A stretch of 64,000 bases of DNA, taken from assembly GCA_023374045.1 (NCBI GenBank), contig CM041776.1:48304171-48368170 (forward strand). The letters are read 5' to 3'. A model generated the notes under the pieces. The model made no database searches and was not told where the DNA came from. It saw nothing but the letters and a program-made list of their open reading frames with translations. Each line of letters opens with the position of its first letter. Position 1 is the first letter of the stretch. Position numbers and translations under genes: made by a program. Positions 18,200 to 30,085 of the stretch are shown in pieces. This DNA comes from Limonium bicolor (lineage: Eukaryota; Streptophyta; Magnoliopsida; Caryophyllales; Plumbaginaceae).

Positions 18200-21100
18200 G
18201 AGCTGGGAATTTAGAGGTCAGGCTGAATGTGTTGGACCAGGCTCAAGCAAAGAGCAATGGAACGGTCATCACAGGTATACCAATTAACCTTGAACAAACT
18301 TTGGAAGAGTTAACTAGAAACTTAAAACTTCACTCAATAATTACAGGCACATTCCAAATTAATGGAGTGGAGGCTACCGTCCTGTTTGATTCTGAAGCCT
18401 CCCACTCCTTCATATCCCAAGCATTTCATACTAAGATAAATGCCCCCACAGAGGATATCCATGATTGCTCCGTTTTGTTGCCATCCAGAGAGTTGATCAA
18501 ATGCAGTAAACAATGCAAGAATCTGAGCATGCACATCAAGGGAGCAGACTTTCTTCTGGATGCCATTGTCTTCCCTGGCATGGGATTTGACATAATTGTG
18601 GGCATGGACACGCTACAACGGTACAGAGGTAGACTACACTGCGCAGAGCATCGTCTCCTCTTGAAGTCAGCCACAGGGATCACAATATCATACCGAATGC
18701 AGCCCAAGCAGCCGACTGTGAAGGTTGTATCGGCCTTATCCCTGATGAAGGAAGTGTCCAAGGGCGCGACTGCCTACTACTGTTATGCCCAGGATCTGAG
18801 GACGGATCCGAAGTTCAGGAGCGACGTTCCCATTGTGTCGGAGTACCCCGATGTTTTTCCAGAGGAGCTACCTGGACTACCACCGCTGAGAGAGGTTGAA
18901 TTCAACATCGACCTCGTACCGGGCACGGGACCGATTGCTAAGGCTCCCTACCTGATGGGCCCTACAGAGATGGTCGAGTTGAAGAAGCAGTTGCAGGAGC
19001 TACTGGATAAGGGCTTCATCAGACCCAGTGTCTCACCTTGGGGCGCTCCTGTGCTGTTCGTCAAGAAGAAGGACGGGAGCATGAGACTGTGTATAGACTA
19101 CAGAGAGCTGAACAATGTCACGATCAAAAACAAATACCCACTGCCCAGGATCGATGACTTGTTCGACCAGCTGAGGGGAGCAAAGGTGTTCTCTAAGATT
19201 GATCTGCGTTCCGGATATCACCAGATAGCTGTAGCTGAGCCATACAATGAGAAGACAGCCTTCTGGACCAGATACGGCCCCTATGAGTTCACAGTGACTC
19301 CGTTTGGACTAACCAATGCACCGCGAGATTTATGGATTTGATGCAGAGAGTCTTCCAAGCCCAGCTAGATAAGTCGGTAGTCGTATTCATAGACGACATT
19401 CTAGTCTTCTCCAAGAGCAAAGAGGAACATGAGCAGCATTTGAGGACAGTCTTGGAGACGCTGAGGGAGAAACAGTTATATGCCAAGTTCAGCAAGTGTG
19501 AATTTTGGCTGGACAAGGTGTCATTTCTTGGACACGTGATCTCAGCTGAGGGAGTTTCAGTAGACCCAGCTAAGATTGAGGCAGTGAAGAGCTGGCATAG
19601 ACCTCGCACGGTGACAGAGGTTAGGAGTTTCCTTGGGTTGGCTGGCTACTATAGACGCTTTGTGAAGGACTTCTCCAGGCTAGCCAAGCCCTTGACCTCC
19701 TTGATGAAGAAAGACAGCCCGTTTGTGTGGACAGAGGCTTGTGAGGTCTCCTTCCAGGCGCTGAAGGACGCCTTGACCACAGCTCCAGTGTTGATTATCC
19801 CAGAGGGGAACGAGGGATACGAGGTATATTGTGATGCTTCAGGCAGAGGGATTGGTGGGGTACTGATGCAGCATGGTCGAGTAGTAGCGTATGCTTCTAG
19901 ACAGCTGAAGAAGCGAAGAGAATTACCCCACAACGACCTTGAGCTTCTCGCCATAGTCTTCGCCTTGAAGATCTGGCGACATTACTTGTATGGAGCCACA
20001 GTTCGGATTATGACAGACCATAAGAGTCTGAAGTACATCTGGACTCAGAAGGAGCTGAATTTGAGACAGCGAAGATGGGTTGAGCTTCTGGCTGATTATG
20101 ACCTCAACCTCCAGTACACAGAAGGGAAAGGAAATGTCGTGGCAGATGCTCTGAGCAGAAGAGCTTATTCACTTCTTGCCTTGATAGAGAGGACCACGAT
20201 AGCTGAGGAGGTGTATGCAGCCCAGGACAGTGACGTTTATCAGGGCATCAGCAAAAGTTAGCTGACGGGTTGACTGACGGTTTGAAGTACGACTACGAGC
20301 TGGACAGCGAGGGACACCTTCGAGTCAGAGGCAGACTCTGCGTTCCTCAGGATGCGACGGAACTTCAGACCAGGATTCTTTCAGAGGCTCATTCCTCGAC
20401 ATTATCAGTACACCCTGGAGCCACCAAGATGTACAAGGACTTGAAGCAATTATTCTGGTGGAGCGGGATGAAGAGGGATGTAGCTGATTTCGTCTTCGGT
20501 GCCTCACTTGTCAGAAGGTGAAGTTTGAGCATCGTCGGCCAGGAGGCCAGATTCAGTCACTCCAGTACCGTGCTGGAAGTTTGACGACATCAGCATGGAT
20601 TTTGTGGTCGGTCTCCCTCCAGCTAGAGGTGGACTGAACGCCATATGGGTTATAGTCGATAGGTTGACCAAGACAGCTAGGTTCATACCTATCAAGGACA
20701 CATGGAAGGTGCCCAAACTAGCTGAGGTGTTACCACAGAGCATATCCGGTACCATGGGGTACCGAAGACGATCGTCTCTGATCGTGACACTCGTTTCCTC
20801 AGTAGATTTTGGCGTCAGGTGCAGGAGGCATTTGGGACTCAGCTACGACTTAGCACAGCTTTTCACCCGCAGACTGATGGGCAGACTGAGAGGACTATCC
20901 AGACATTGGAGGATATGTTGCGAGCAGTCGCTCTAGACTATCAGGGGAGTTGGGTAGAGCGTCTACACCTGGTAGAGTTCACCAATAACAACTTACCATG
21001 CGTCATCGGCATGGCACCATTCCAGGCTCTATATGGCAGGCCGTGCCGGACTCCCTTATCATGGAGTGACCCTGCTGAGGCAGTCTTGATTGGGCCCGAG

Positions 21101-21631
21101 TATATTCAGACACTGCAGGATGACGTCAGGGTTATTCAGCAGCACATGAGGGCAGCGCAGTCCAGACAGAAATCTTACGGGGATCAGCGTACCAGAGAGC
21201 TCGAGTTTCAGTTGGGAGACATGGTCTTCTTACGAGTGTCTCCGATGAGAGGCATCTTCAGATTTGGGATGAGGGGGAAGCTAAGCCCTAAGTATGTCGG
21301 CCCGTACAGGATTACGGAGCGAGTGGGCCCAGTTGCTTACAGACTCGAGCTACCAGCGGAGTTGGGGAAGGTACACGATGTGTTTCACGTATCTCAGTTG
21401 AAGAAGTATATGCCTGACCCTTCTCACGTACTGCAGCCAGAGAGATTGGAGATTGAGCCTACATTGAGGTATGAGGAGACTCCTATTCAGATCTTGGACA
21501 CGAAGGTCCGAGAAACGAGAGGCAGATCAGTTAAACTAGTAAAGGTTCTTTGGGAACATCATGGGGTTGAGGAAGCTACTTGGGAGACCGAGGACTCCAT
21601 GAGAGTAAAGTACCCACATCTGTTTACATGA
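18200..21631 (+). pseudogene. pol: Chromovirus Pol, copy 1 (PR-RT-RH-IN-chromodomain), frameshifted
   Basis: Polyprotein for cDNA synthesis and integration. The first frame (18229-19341) has protease [11 protein letters not shown], where the usual DSG is DSE, then the reverse transcriptase start [35 protein letters not shown] and [13 protein letters not shown] 1-nt loss near 19324 shifts the frame to 19332-20261, with the catalytic [12 protein letters not shown], then RNase H with D168, E204 and D229 of that frame. A stop near 20260 and a lost base near 20500 break the integrase zinc-binding region (the CLTC half of HHCC is out of frame). A further indel near 20732 separates the first Asp (MDFVVGLP) from the rest of the catalytic core. 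The final frame (20819-21631) has [12 protein letters not shown] with the catalytic Glu, [16 protein letters not shown], and a C-terminal chromodomain-like [20 protein letters not shown]. Not functional as assembled. Confidence 0.9.
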
Positions 21632-22058
21632 TACCTGCTATCCTGATGTGATTCACGTTAGTGGCGGTACGAGGGCGTACCTTAGCTCTTTTAAGGGGGA
21701 TATGCTGGCATACTCCTCCTTCGTTATCTCATCCGGATTATGCCTTGTTACATTGCAAGTAGAGAGAGAAGAGTACTAGTAGTGTGAGAGGTGTATGTAT
21801 GTACGTAGTTTTACATTGTGGCACAGTAGTTTGTCACGTTTGTGTTTTGTTTCAGTTTATATTTTGATTCAGTTTGATTTGATTTCGGTACTCTCGAGTG
21901 GAATGTTGAAATGGAAATAAAGGATTGGAATGGTATGGAATTTCATTTGGTATGGAATTTCATTGGAATTATTATTGTCTCAGCACACCCGAAGCGGTGT
22001 GAGTGCCTATTAGTTGATGTTAAACTTCGAGGCGAAGTTTCTTTTAAGGGGGATATAC
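21632..22058 (+). promoter_or_regulatory. 3' untranslated region with two hairpin-polypurine modules, copy 1
   Basis: Module 1: GGTAC-GAGGGC-GTACC (21666-21681) followed by CTCTTTTAAGGGGGATATGCTG. Module 2, at the LTR boundary: AAACTTCG-AGG-CGAAGTTT (22022-22040) followed by CTTTTAAGGGGGATATAC (22041-22058), the real polypurine tract. The DNA between them is noncoding. Copy 2: 37721-38146 with both modules identical. Confidence 0.75.
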
Positions 22059-23265
22059 TGAAATACCCCTAAATTAATTTAAATTAATTTAGGGGATTTC
22101 TTTTATTAAATATTAAATTATTATATGGAATTGTGAAATTTATTAGGGGTTTTCTCCTATTTAACCCTAATTATTATATATTATTATATAGTATTATGAA
22201 TTTATAATAAGATTTATAAGTCAATAAATCTTGGGAAAATTTCTAAACACTCCAACTATATTATAAAGATTTTAGGAAGTGTTGGAACATTGTTTTGAAA
22301 ATAAAAGTCAATATAAAATTCTAGAAACCTTAAAGCTTATTAAGCCTTGCTAGGGTTGACTTTTTGAGAATGGTCAAACCAGGCCATGAAACCTATACCA
22401 ATAAATAGGTTATGGAAAACCATATCGATAAAAAGAACGTCAAAAACGGATCATCCTAGCCAAAGTTATGATCAAATGAAGTTTAGAGCCAAAATTTTGA
22501 TAAAGGCTGACGTGGCATGGACTGCTGACTCATCGCCGCCTCGGTAATCGCGCCCAACACTTAGACAGATTTATCTCCTATATTTCCGGAACCGAAAATC
22601 AGGTTTTTCCCTATCTTGTGACCTTCATAACTTTCTCATCTTAAGGAACTTTTGAGTGCCGTCTTCTTTGTTGTCTTCTCCTACATTCCCTCTAAACAAC
22701 CATAACCCACACAAACCCTAACTCGTTCTGAATCAACCGGAAAATCGAGTCAAAGTAGCCACCTGCAAAAACCGAACTGTAGTTCCAGTTTTCCTTCGAA
22801 TTAGGTAACTTCGATCAGCCATAACTTCTTCGTTTCTCATCCAAATTCCATGTTCTTTAGCTCCTTTTGAAGAGCTCTAATTCCTCTAAAACGTTCATGT
22901 TTATGGCCTAAGCCAATTCTCAACCTATGTGAAGTAAAAGGTGTCTAAAGTCTCGGTTTCACCATCACATAAAATCACAGTTTTCTTCCCAGAAAATGCA
23001 AGGTAAACTCACAACTTCTAGCTTCAATTTCTTTCTGTGATGCGAGTTAGGATTAGTTCTTTCTATCATTACGTAGATCTAAGTTTGCTCTTTCCAATGA
23101 GCCCTTACACATAGCCTAACTCGATTTGTACTGCTAGTTATAGATCCTCAAAGTTGGCCTCGTGAACTGCTCAAAGTTCGAATTTTTCAAGATTTTCGGA
23201 TTCAATTTCACTCAATTCGCATAACTCCGATAAGTTTCCGATCAATTGCTCCATTATTGTCATTC

Positions 23266-23270
23266 GAAAT
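23266..23270. repeat. Target site duplication GAAAT (left; right at 28040-28044)
   Basis: CATTCGAAAT|TGAAATACCCC on the left and TATTACA|GAAATCCTG on the right. The uninterrupted sequence ATTCGAAATCCTGTTACCGG is seen in LTR A near 13770. Confidence 0.9.
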
Positions 23271-26200
23271 TGAAATACCCCAAATCTAAATAATATTATT
23301 AGATCATTATTTATGGAATATAATCCAAATATGAATCATTTCACGTACGCATGCAAACCCATGCATGAAAACGTTACGTAAAAACAGTCGTTTCTCCATA
23401 AACGCTAAAACGCCTTAGAAGCATATGGTCAAACATGACCTTGTATGCCCCTCTAATATTCAAACCAAATGGTCATACAATTATTATATGAATATAAAAT
23501 ATATTCCCTAAGATAAATTCAGTCAAAAACGCAAAACGCTCGGGAGTGCTCACGCACGCTCCTTAAAGCACGAAAAGTCCGGAGGAGTGCCGAGGTAGCA
23601 CGAACTCCTATAAAATTAATTCCTAGAGTTCCTAACATCATTATTTATCATTCTAAAGAGAACCCACGAAGTGGTTTCTCAAAATTCAACAAAATCCTCG
23701 GGAGTATTTCTTAGCGCTCCTTTTTGGCCCGGGAGTGTCCCGATGGCCCGTAAATTAGTCACGGGTTGATATAACCCATAAACTCAATGTAACATCTTAT
23801 TATATGTTATTTACCATAATAAGTGTTTACAAACACTTGGAACTCATAAAAACAATTGGTTTCCAAAAAAGTTCCTTAGAGCACAAAACACACCTTCGGG
23901 TGTCACGAAAATGCGTTTTACGCAATTGCCTTGTAGTTTTTGACATACCACGAATTGGTAATATTAAAAAGGGTTAAAATGACCTTCTAAATAAGTTGGT
24001 GTGACTAGTCAACAAGGCTCTCTATAGGGGCCGATTTTAAGAGCAAAAACTAGTATAAAATTTGCTTTAAAAAGTTTATAAAAGGCTTAAAACTTGATGA
24101 CTCATCATCCCATGTGTTATATTACTTAATGCCAAAGTATGTAGGTCTCATATGACCAGCAAGCTGTCGAAATTATGCAGAATAATAAGGCCATGTGAGC
24201 TAGGAAGAAAACAAAATGCAAAAAGGTAAAAAGTAGATCTAAGATTCATTTCTTTTGCTTTCTTACAAACTAAGTAATCTTCCATGTTCTTCCTTGGCTA
24301 TTCATGGCCGGTTTTTGAGCTCCATTCAGGCCTCCAATTCGTGACTCTACATGAAGAAGAAGAAGACAAGCCAATTAGCATTGAAAAATCAAAGGAATAT
24401 CCTTACCTTTCTTACCTTGTCATCTAGCCAACATTATTTGCTTTCCAACTCTTGCTTAGTCACACCACATGGCCGGTTTTTCTGCTGGAAAGGAGGACAT
24501 TTATTGAGCCAATCAACCAAGAAATAAACTAAGAAAAAGCATAGTCTTTGACATTTACAAAAAATTGACAAACAAAAATCAATTCTAGAATTGCATTCTA
24601 CCTTATACGAGTGAGCCTCATTTCCCTCCTTGCACAATTCTTGCACGGTTTGGTAAGCTCCTCCTCTCTCTTCTAGCTTCATCTTCTTCCTTTGAAGCTA
24701 TTAAGTCATTAATGGAGTTTTAACTTCTATCTTCATCTTAAGGTAATTTCCTAGCATTTCTTGGCAAGTCTTGAAGTAAAACTCTTCCTAGCATAACAAG
24801 GTGTGTTCGGTTCATTTAGTTTCCAAGGAGATTGTCCAAACCAACATTAACAAGGAGCATCAAGGTAGGTTTTAAAGCTTGAAAATCCTTAAAGCACTTT
24901 TTATGTGTAACCAAGTTCTACTTCTTCTAAGTCTTTTTCTTTCATTTTGATGAAGGAAAACTTGCTCTTCATCTACCTTTGGTGAGCCGAAAATGTAAGA
25001 GAAAAAGTCTAAGGTAAAGTCTTGTAAAACTACTTACAAATCCACTTAAGATCTTTGTTGAGATCTAACTCTAAACACCTTCACCTCTTGCTAAAACCGA
25101 AGAGGAGCATCAAGTTACCTAGGAGAAAGCTTGGAGATTCAAGAAGAAAGTCCAAGCACTTAACCACCTTGTTAAGAAGTAAGTTCACTAAGTAAATCTT
25201 TATGTTATAAGCTTTGTTAGCCTTCTAAAAATTATACAAAAATTATGTACACCCCTAGGTGTATTGAAACCGAAATTATATGGTATTATATGCCAAAAAT
25301 ATAATCTATAACTTATAAGGAAAAATTTACCTTAAGACACATTTTTGTGTCACAAATTTATTATGTTACATACACATTCAAGCCGAATCATCTAGGACAA
25401 AAGTACTTCATTTTGAGCTAAGAATTTTATATAAGACATTACAATAATTTATACATGAGTATATATGATCCTATGAATTATTTATAATTATTTAGACATA
25501 TAAATCCACTTTATATAACATATGGTCCATTTAAATATGGCCGAATGCTCTGTGTTAAATGGAATTTAATGAGCTAACTATGTATATAAACTTATACTAT
25601 AAAGTTTGGTGAGTTTAAAAATATTTATTAGGCTTAAATGGCTAATTAATTAAGTTATGTGGCTTAAAGTAATTTTACAAAGTTTAGTGCAAATATTGTG
25701 AAAGCCGAGAGCTAAGGGGGATTTAGTGTAATTATGATATAATATAAGGTTAGGAATTAAGTTATGAATTTTAGATAATTTAAACAAGCCTTAAAATAAC
25801 TTTTATAAAGTTTTGGGCATTATGTAATGTATTAAAAGTGATATGAAAGTTGTAAATTATTAGTGGGCGATTGATAATTAAGAGAATCATTGAGTTCACT
25901 TTCGAAATTTTGAAGGATTAAATATTTAGGCTTTAGATTATAAGTTATTAACTAATATAAAGTTTTTGGGATGAAAATGTAATTAAGGAAAAATAAATGA
26001 ATAGCGAATTACCTTGTGGGGTTAGTTTGGTAATTTAAGAATTTATTATATATATAATATATCGGCATTTATGGAGAATTAAAATTAAAACTATAGTTTA
26101 TAAGACATTATGTAAAGATTATAAGATTTGTGGCTAAATTGCAATTATAGAAAGTATATAAATATATGCCGAGATTTTGAGGGGCTAAGAGTAATTCTTG

Positions 26201-28039
26201 AAAGTTATAATATTTATAAGTTATGGTCAACGATTAGTGGTAGTTTTGTAATTTAATTAGATGAGGAATTAAAACTTGTTATTAAAGAGATTAGAATTTA
26301 AGTGTAAAGTTTATGAATTAATGTGGTTGTTTTTAAATAACGAAATACAAGTTTACGAAATTTAGATTTAAATAAATATAGGTCCTATTGGATATTTGGA
26401 AGATTTAGAAGAAGAATTTTGATTAAAGGAATTATGGAATTAAAACTATGGCCTACATGGTATCAGGATTAAAAGATAAACATAAATATTATTTATGGTT
26501 AAAAGGAGAATAATAAAACTATAAGAATTTTATGTCTATGTATGACATATAAATATAGTTTAAGAAATTATAAGTTGTTATGTCACCTAGACAAATAAAA
26601 TAAACACAAATGCAATAAACACAATATGTGCATTAAAGGATGTATAAATAAATCAAAAGGAATAACAAATAAGTTATACATTAAATCATGAGGAATTAAA
26701 GGATAATAAACCTCACATGAATAACAATGCGAGATTGTAAAGATCCAATAGAATTAGTATATAAGGGTAACATAAATTAACCCTCTCAGTCAATCCTATT
26801 CTAGGACTTTGTTTGACCAGACGTTGACCGGGAATTAAACGAGAACAGTCTACGGTGAACGGTATGGATTCTTGCAACCTATTTTCTACGGATTACACCG
26901 GCTTGTGTGCTATCTGTTGTTTGAAGTAACGACCAAGAAATTAATGTAAACGTTGTTTTTACTATTGCACACTGTGGTATTATTTTATGTGCGTGAATGT
27001 TTGTGCTACAAACGTGTATGTCCCACGCATACAAACACTACTATACCAGTGGATTAAATACCTGTGTCAGTATACGAGGACTTGTACTCAAGTCTCTCAC
27101 TAACTAGTTTATAACAAACGTCATTATCCTAAACGTGATAATTGACATACACATTGTGTCTTGTTTAACGTCTTATATGACACTTAATAATTCTATACTT
27201 CGAGAACGAGGAGCCCAGTTGGATCTGGCCATGCATGCTACAGGAGTTGTACCTGTCTCAGGTCTCCTACTACGTCCGACGGAACATTCAGTTGGGGGAA
27301 GAACTTATTCTTCCGGATTCAAATGCCATCAGTCAGTTGAGGAGAACTTCTTTCCTAGTGGGATTCATTTTCCCACGCCTCTCAGTTCAGGGTTTAACTA
27401 CGTTATCTCCTGGGGTTTTTATACCCAACTTTCTCTATAACGAGGTCACTATACCTCCCTATATTGATATCTTTTATACATCTGTCAGTCCCCTGGTGGA
27501 CCCGACAGCTATCAGAACATTTCAGTTCAGCTAACTTGACCTTCTGTGTCTTGTTCTATGTTGACATTATTGCCTTGTTGGATACTTGTTATCATCAGAT
27601 TATGCTTGTTTACAGCTTTATAAAAATGAACTGCATGTGTTTGACAAAGTAGTTGGTGTGGCCCGGTCGCGCGGGGCTTGACGTTTTCCATACCAGCATT
27701 GTTTACTGAGCCCCTTTGGGGGCACCCATTTTCAGGTACCTGAAGTTTAAGAAGATCACCACACTGAGTGTAGGTGGGGTAGACCAAGCTTTTGGAGTCT
27801 ACTAATAGTTAATTATTTACTTCAGTATTTTACTTTGAGCTTGATTCCTATCTCGGGTTGTATCTGTATTCCAGACGTGACATTTGAGGATTGTATTTGG
27901 ACTTAGCCTTGGTGGTCACAAGGGGGGCCAATGGCATTGTAATACCGCCCGGTTTTGTTGTATTTATTTCCGCTGCAGTTGTATTTTATTTGGGAGTGAT
28001 CGCCGTTCAGTTTATTGTATTTCGGGTTGGGGTATTACA
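23271..28039 (+). repeat. Solo giant LTR, 4769 bp
   Basis: Starts TGAAATACCCCAAATC, ends GGGGTATTACA, with 5-bp target duplications on both sides and no internal primer site, polypurine tract or protein. It has the landmarks of these LTRs near the 3' end (AGCCCCTTTGGGGGCACCC, then CAGGTACCTGAAG). It is AT-rich. The ORFs at 24434-24682 and 27135-27652 show no domain. A GC-richer stretch of GGGAGTG/GCTCC repeats lies near 23540-23760. Confidence 0.9.
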
Positions 28040-28420
28040 GAAATCCTGTTACCGGCCTAACCCATGTCTCAATTTAATCAATTACGTGTTAGATTAGGAG
28101 AATTTGTTAGATTTGTGTCCGAATTGCATTCTGTAACTATTAAGAACCCTAACATTCGAACTGAATTCGAATTTCATCGAATACTGCATTATAATTGGGG
28201 AAACCGGTATCATTAGAACCGAAATTTGATTTCGAAACTATAGAAACAAGAATCACTCGATTTCGTTCTGTAGATTAGGAGAAAATCGAGATTTAGTACT
28301 CGACTGGGTTTATGAGTTCGTGGACGAACTGAGAGTTCAGGGGCCGTCCGATCTCGTTTTAAAAGATTGGACGGCCGAGATTAGATCGGGTTAATTAAGA
28401 ATTGTTATAAGTTTATTAAA

Positions 28421-29650
28421 TTTCAGAATTTGGCTCTAACTTGTTGATTTTAGTTAATGGCCTTCCCGAAGGTATTTTGACTTGAAATTTTAACCATAGA
28501 TTCCTTATTTAATCTAGTTTATTTTGATGTAAATTAATATGGTTTTGGAGTTTTTAAACGTAAGATATGATTTTTGCAAGTTACGGGTTTTCTAGAATTA
28601 TTTGGCTAAATTTAAAAGATATTTTTATGAAATAAAAATTTTATAATATGTCTAAAATGTTATAGTTACTGTGTATTAAATTTGGGAATTTTTGGGAAAT
28701 GGTAAAAGGTTTTAAAAATTGTGTTTATGAGTTTTTCATAAGAATAACCTATAATATAAGGTTTTTAATGTAACCAAAAATTAAAGTATGGTTTGTTAAT
28801 TAACTTTTAAGCTGGGGAAAATAAAGGAAACTAAATTAACATTTTATAACAGTAAGTCTATAAATGTTTTGGTATTAGCTTTTAAGAGAAGTGAAATTAT
28901 TTACATATATGTATATATACTTACTTAAGTAGAAACTTATATAAATTAAGGAATTTAATTATCCTACATTTTATTTACTATATTATATGGGAGTTAATAT
29001 TCTTAATTAAACTAAGGGATAAATATATATATATTTTTCAGAATTTGGCTCTAATTTGTTGATTTTAGTTAATGGCCTTCCCGAAGGTATTTTGACTTGA
29101 AATTTTAACCATAGATTCCTTATTTAATCTAGTTTATTTTGATGTAAATGAATATGGTTTTGGAGTTTTTAAACGTAAGATATGATTTTTGCAAGTTACG
29201 GGTTTTCTGGAATTATTTGGCTAAATTTAAAAGATATTTTTATGAAATAAAAATTTTATAATATGTCTAAAATGTTATAGTTACTGTGTATTAAATTTGG
29301 GAATTTTTGGGAAATGGTAAAAGGTTTTAAAAATTGTGTTTATGAGTTTTTCATAAGAATAACCTATAATATAAGGTTTTTAATGTAACCAAAAATTAAA
29401 GTATGGTTTGTTAATTAACTTTTAAGCTGGGGAAAATAAAGGAAACTAAATTAACATTTTATAACAGTAAGTCTATAAATGTTTTGGTATTAGCTTTTAA
29501 GAGAAGTGAAATTATTTACATATATGTATATATACTTACTTAAGTAGAAACTTATATAAATTAAGGAATTTAGTTATCCTACATTTTATTTACTATATTA
29601 TATGGGAGTTAATATTCTTAATTAAACTAAGGGATAAATATATATATTTT
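28421..29650. repeat. Direct duplication of ~615 bp inside LTR B
   Basis: TTTCAGAATTTGGCTCTAA begins at 28421 and again at 29036, and the following ~600 bp are nearly identical. LTR C has one copy (about 39729-40340). The junction lies in an ATATATATATTTTT run. Confidence 0.85.
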
Positions 29651-30023
29651 TATGCATTTATAAAAAGGGAATAAAGTAGTAACTTAGAGTAAAACAAGGA
29701 ACTAATTAAATTAACACTTATAATAACTAAATATTATAAGAGCTAGAATCCTAAGATATAGTAAAAGAAATACTTTATGAAATATACTTGGAATACAGTT
29801 TAAGGTTGTAGTAATAAGATAGTTTAAATATGATAAGTTACATAGGGAATGTCTTAGTTAATTTCTAATACGGGTATACTTATATATATTAAATAAATAA
29901 AGGAAACACTTTATTTTATAAACCATAAGTCGGTTGTGTTAAGCCTAGAAGTTATTAAACATAAATACATACAGTAAAATTTCCTAAAAATGTTATGGAT
30001 AAATCTTAATACATAAAAATATA

Positions 30024-30024
30024 A

Positions 30025-30058
<34 letters not shown>

Positions 30059-30085
30059 AATATATATATATATATATAAATACAT
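30024..30085. repeat. (TA)n microsatellite in LTR B
   Basis: Alternating TA runs broken by AAATA. The same position in LTR C (40705-40728) is much shorter. Confidence 0.85.

Noticed and set aside
18275..18346. Possible fourth intron (72 nt, GTATAC...TTACAG) before the protease
   Set aside because: Frame is open with or without it in copy 1 and the branch site is weak. The 2-nt length difference in copy 2 would favour an intron, but the evidence is too thin to call.
21632..22058. Envelope-like gene after pol
   Set aside because: No ORF of useful length and no signal peptide or membrane segment; only hairpin and polypurine modules are present.
27135..27652. Overlapping ORFs near the end of the solo LTR
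   Set aside because: No recognisable domain, AT-rich LTR context, and no counterpart in other LTRs.
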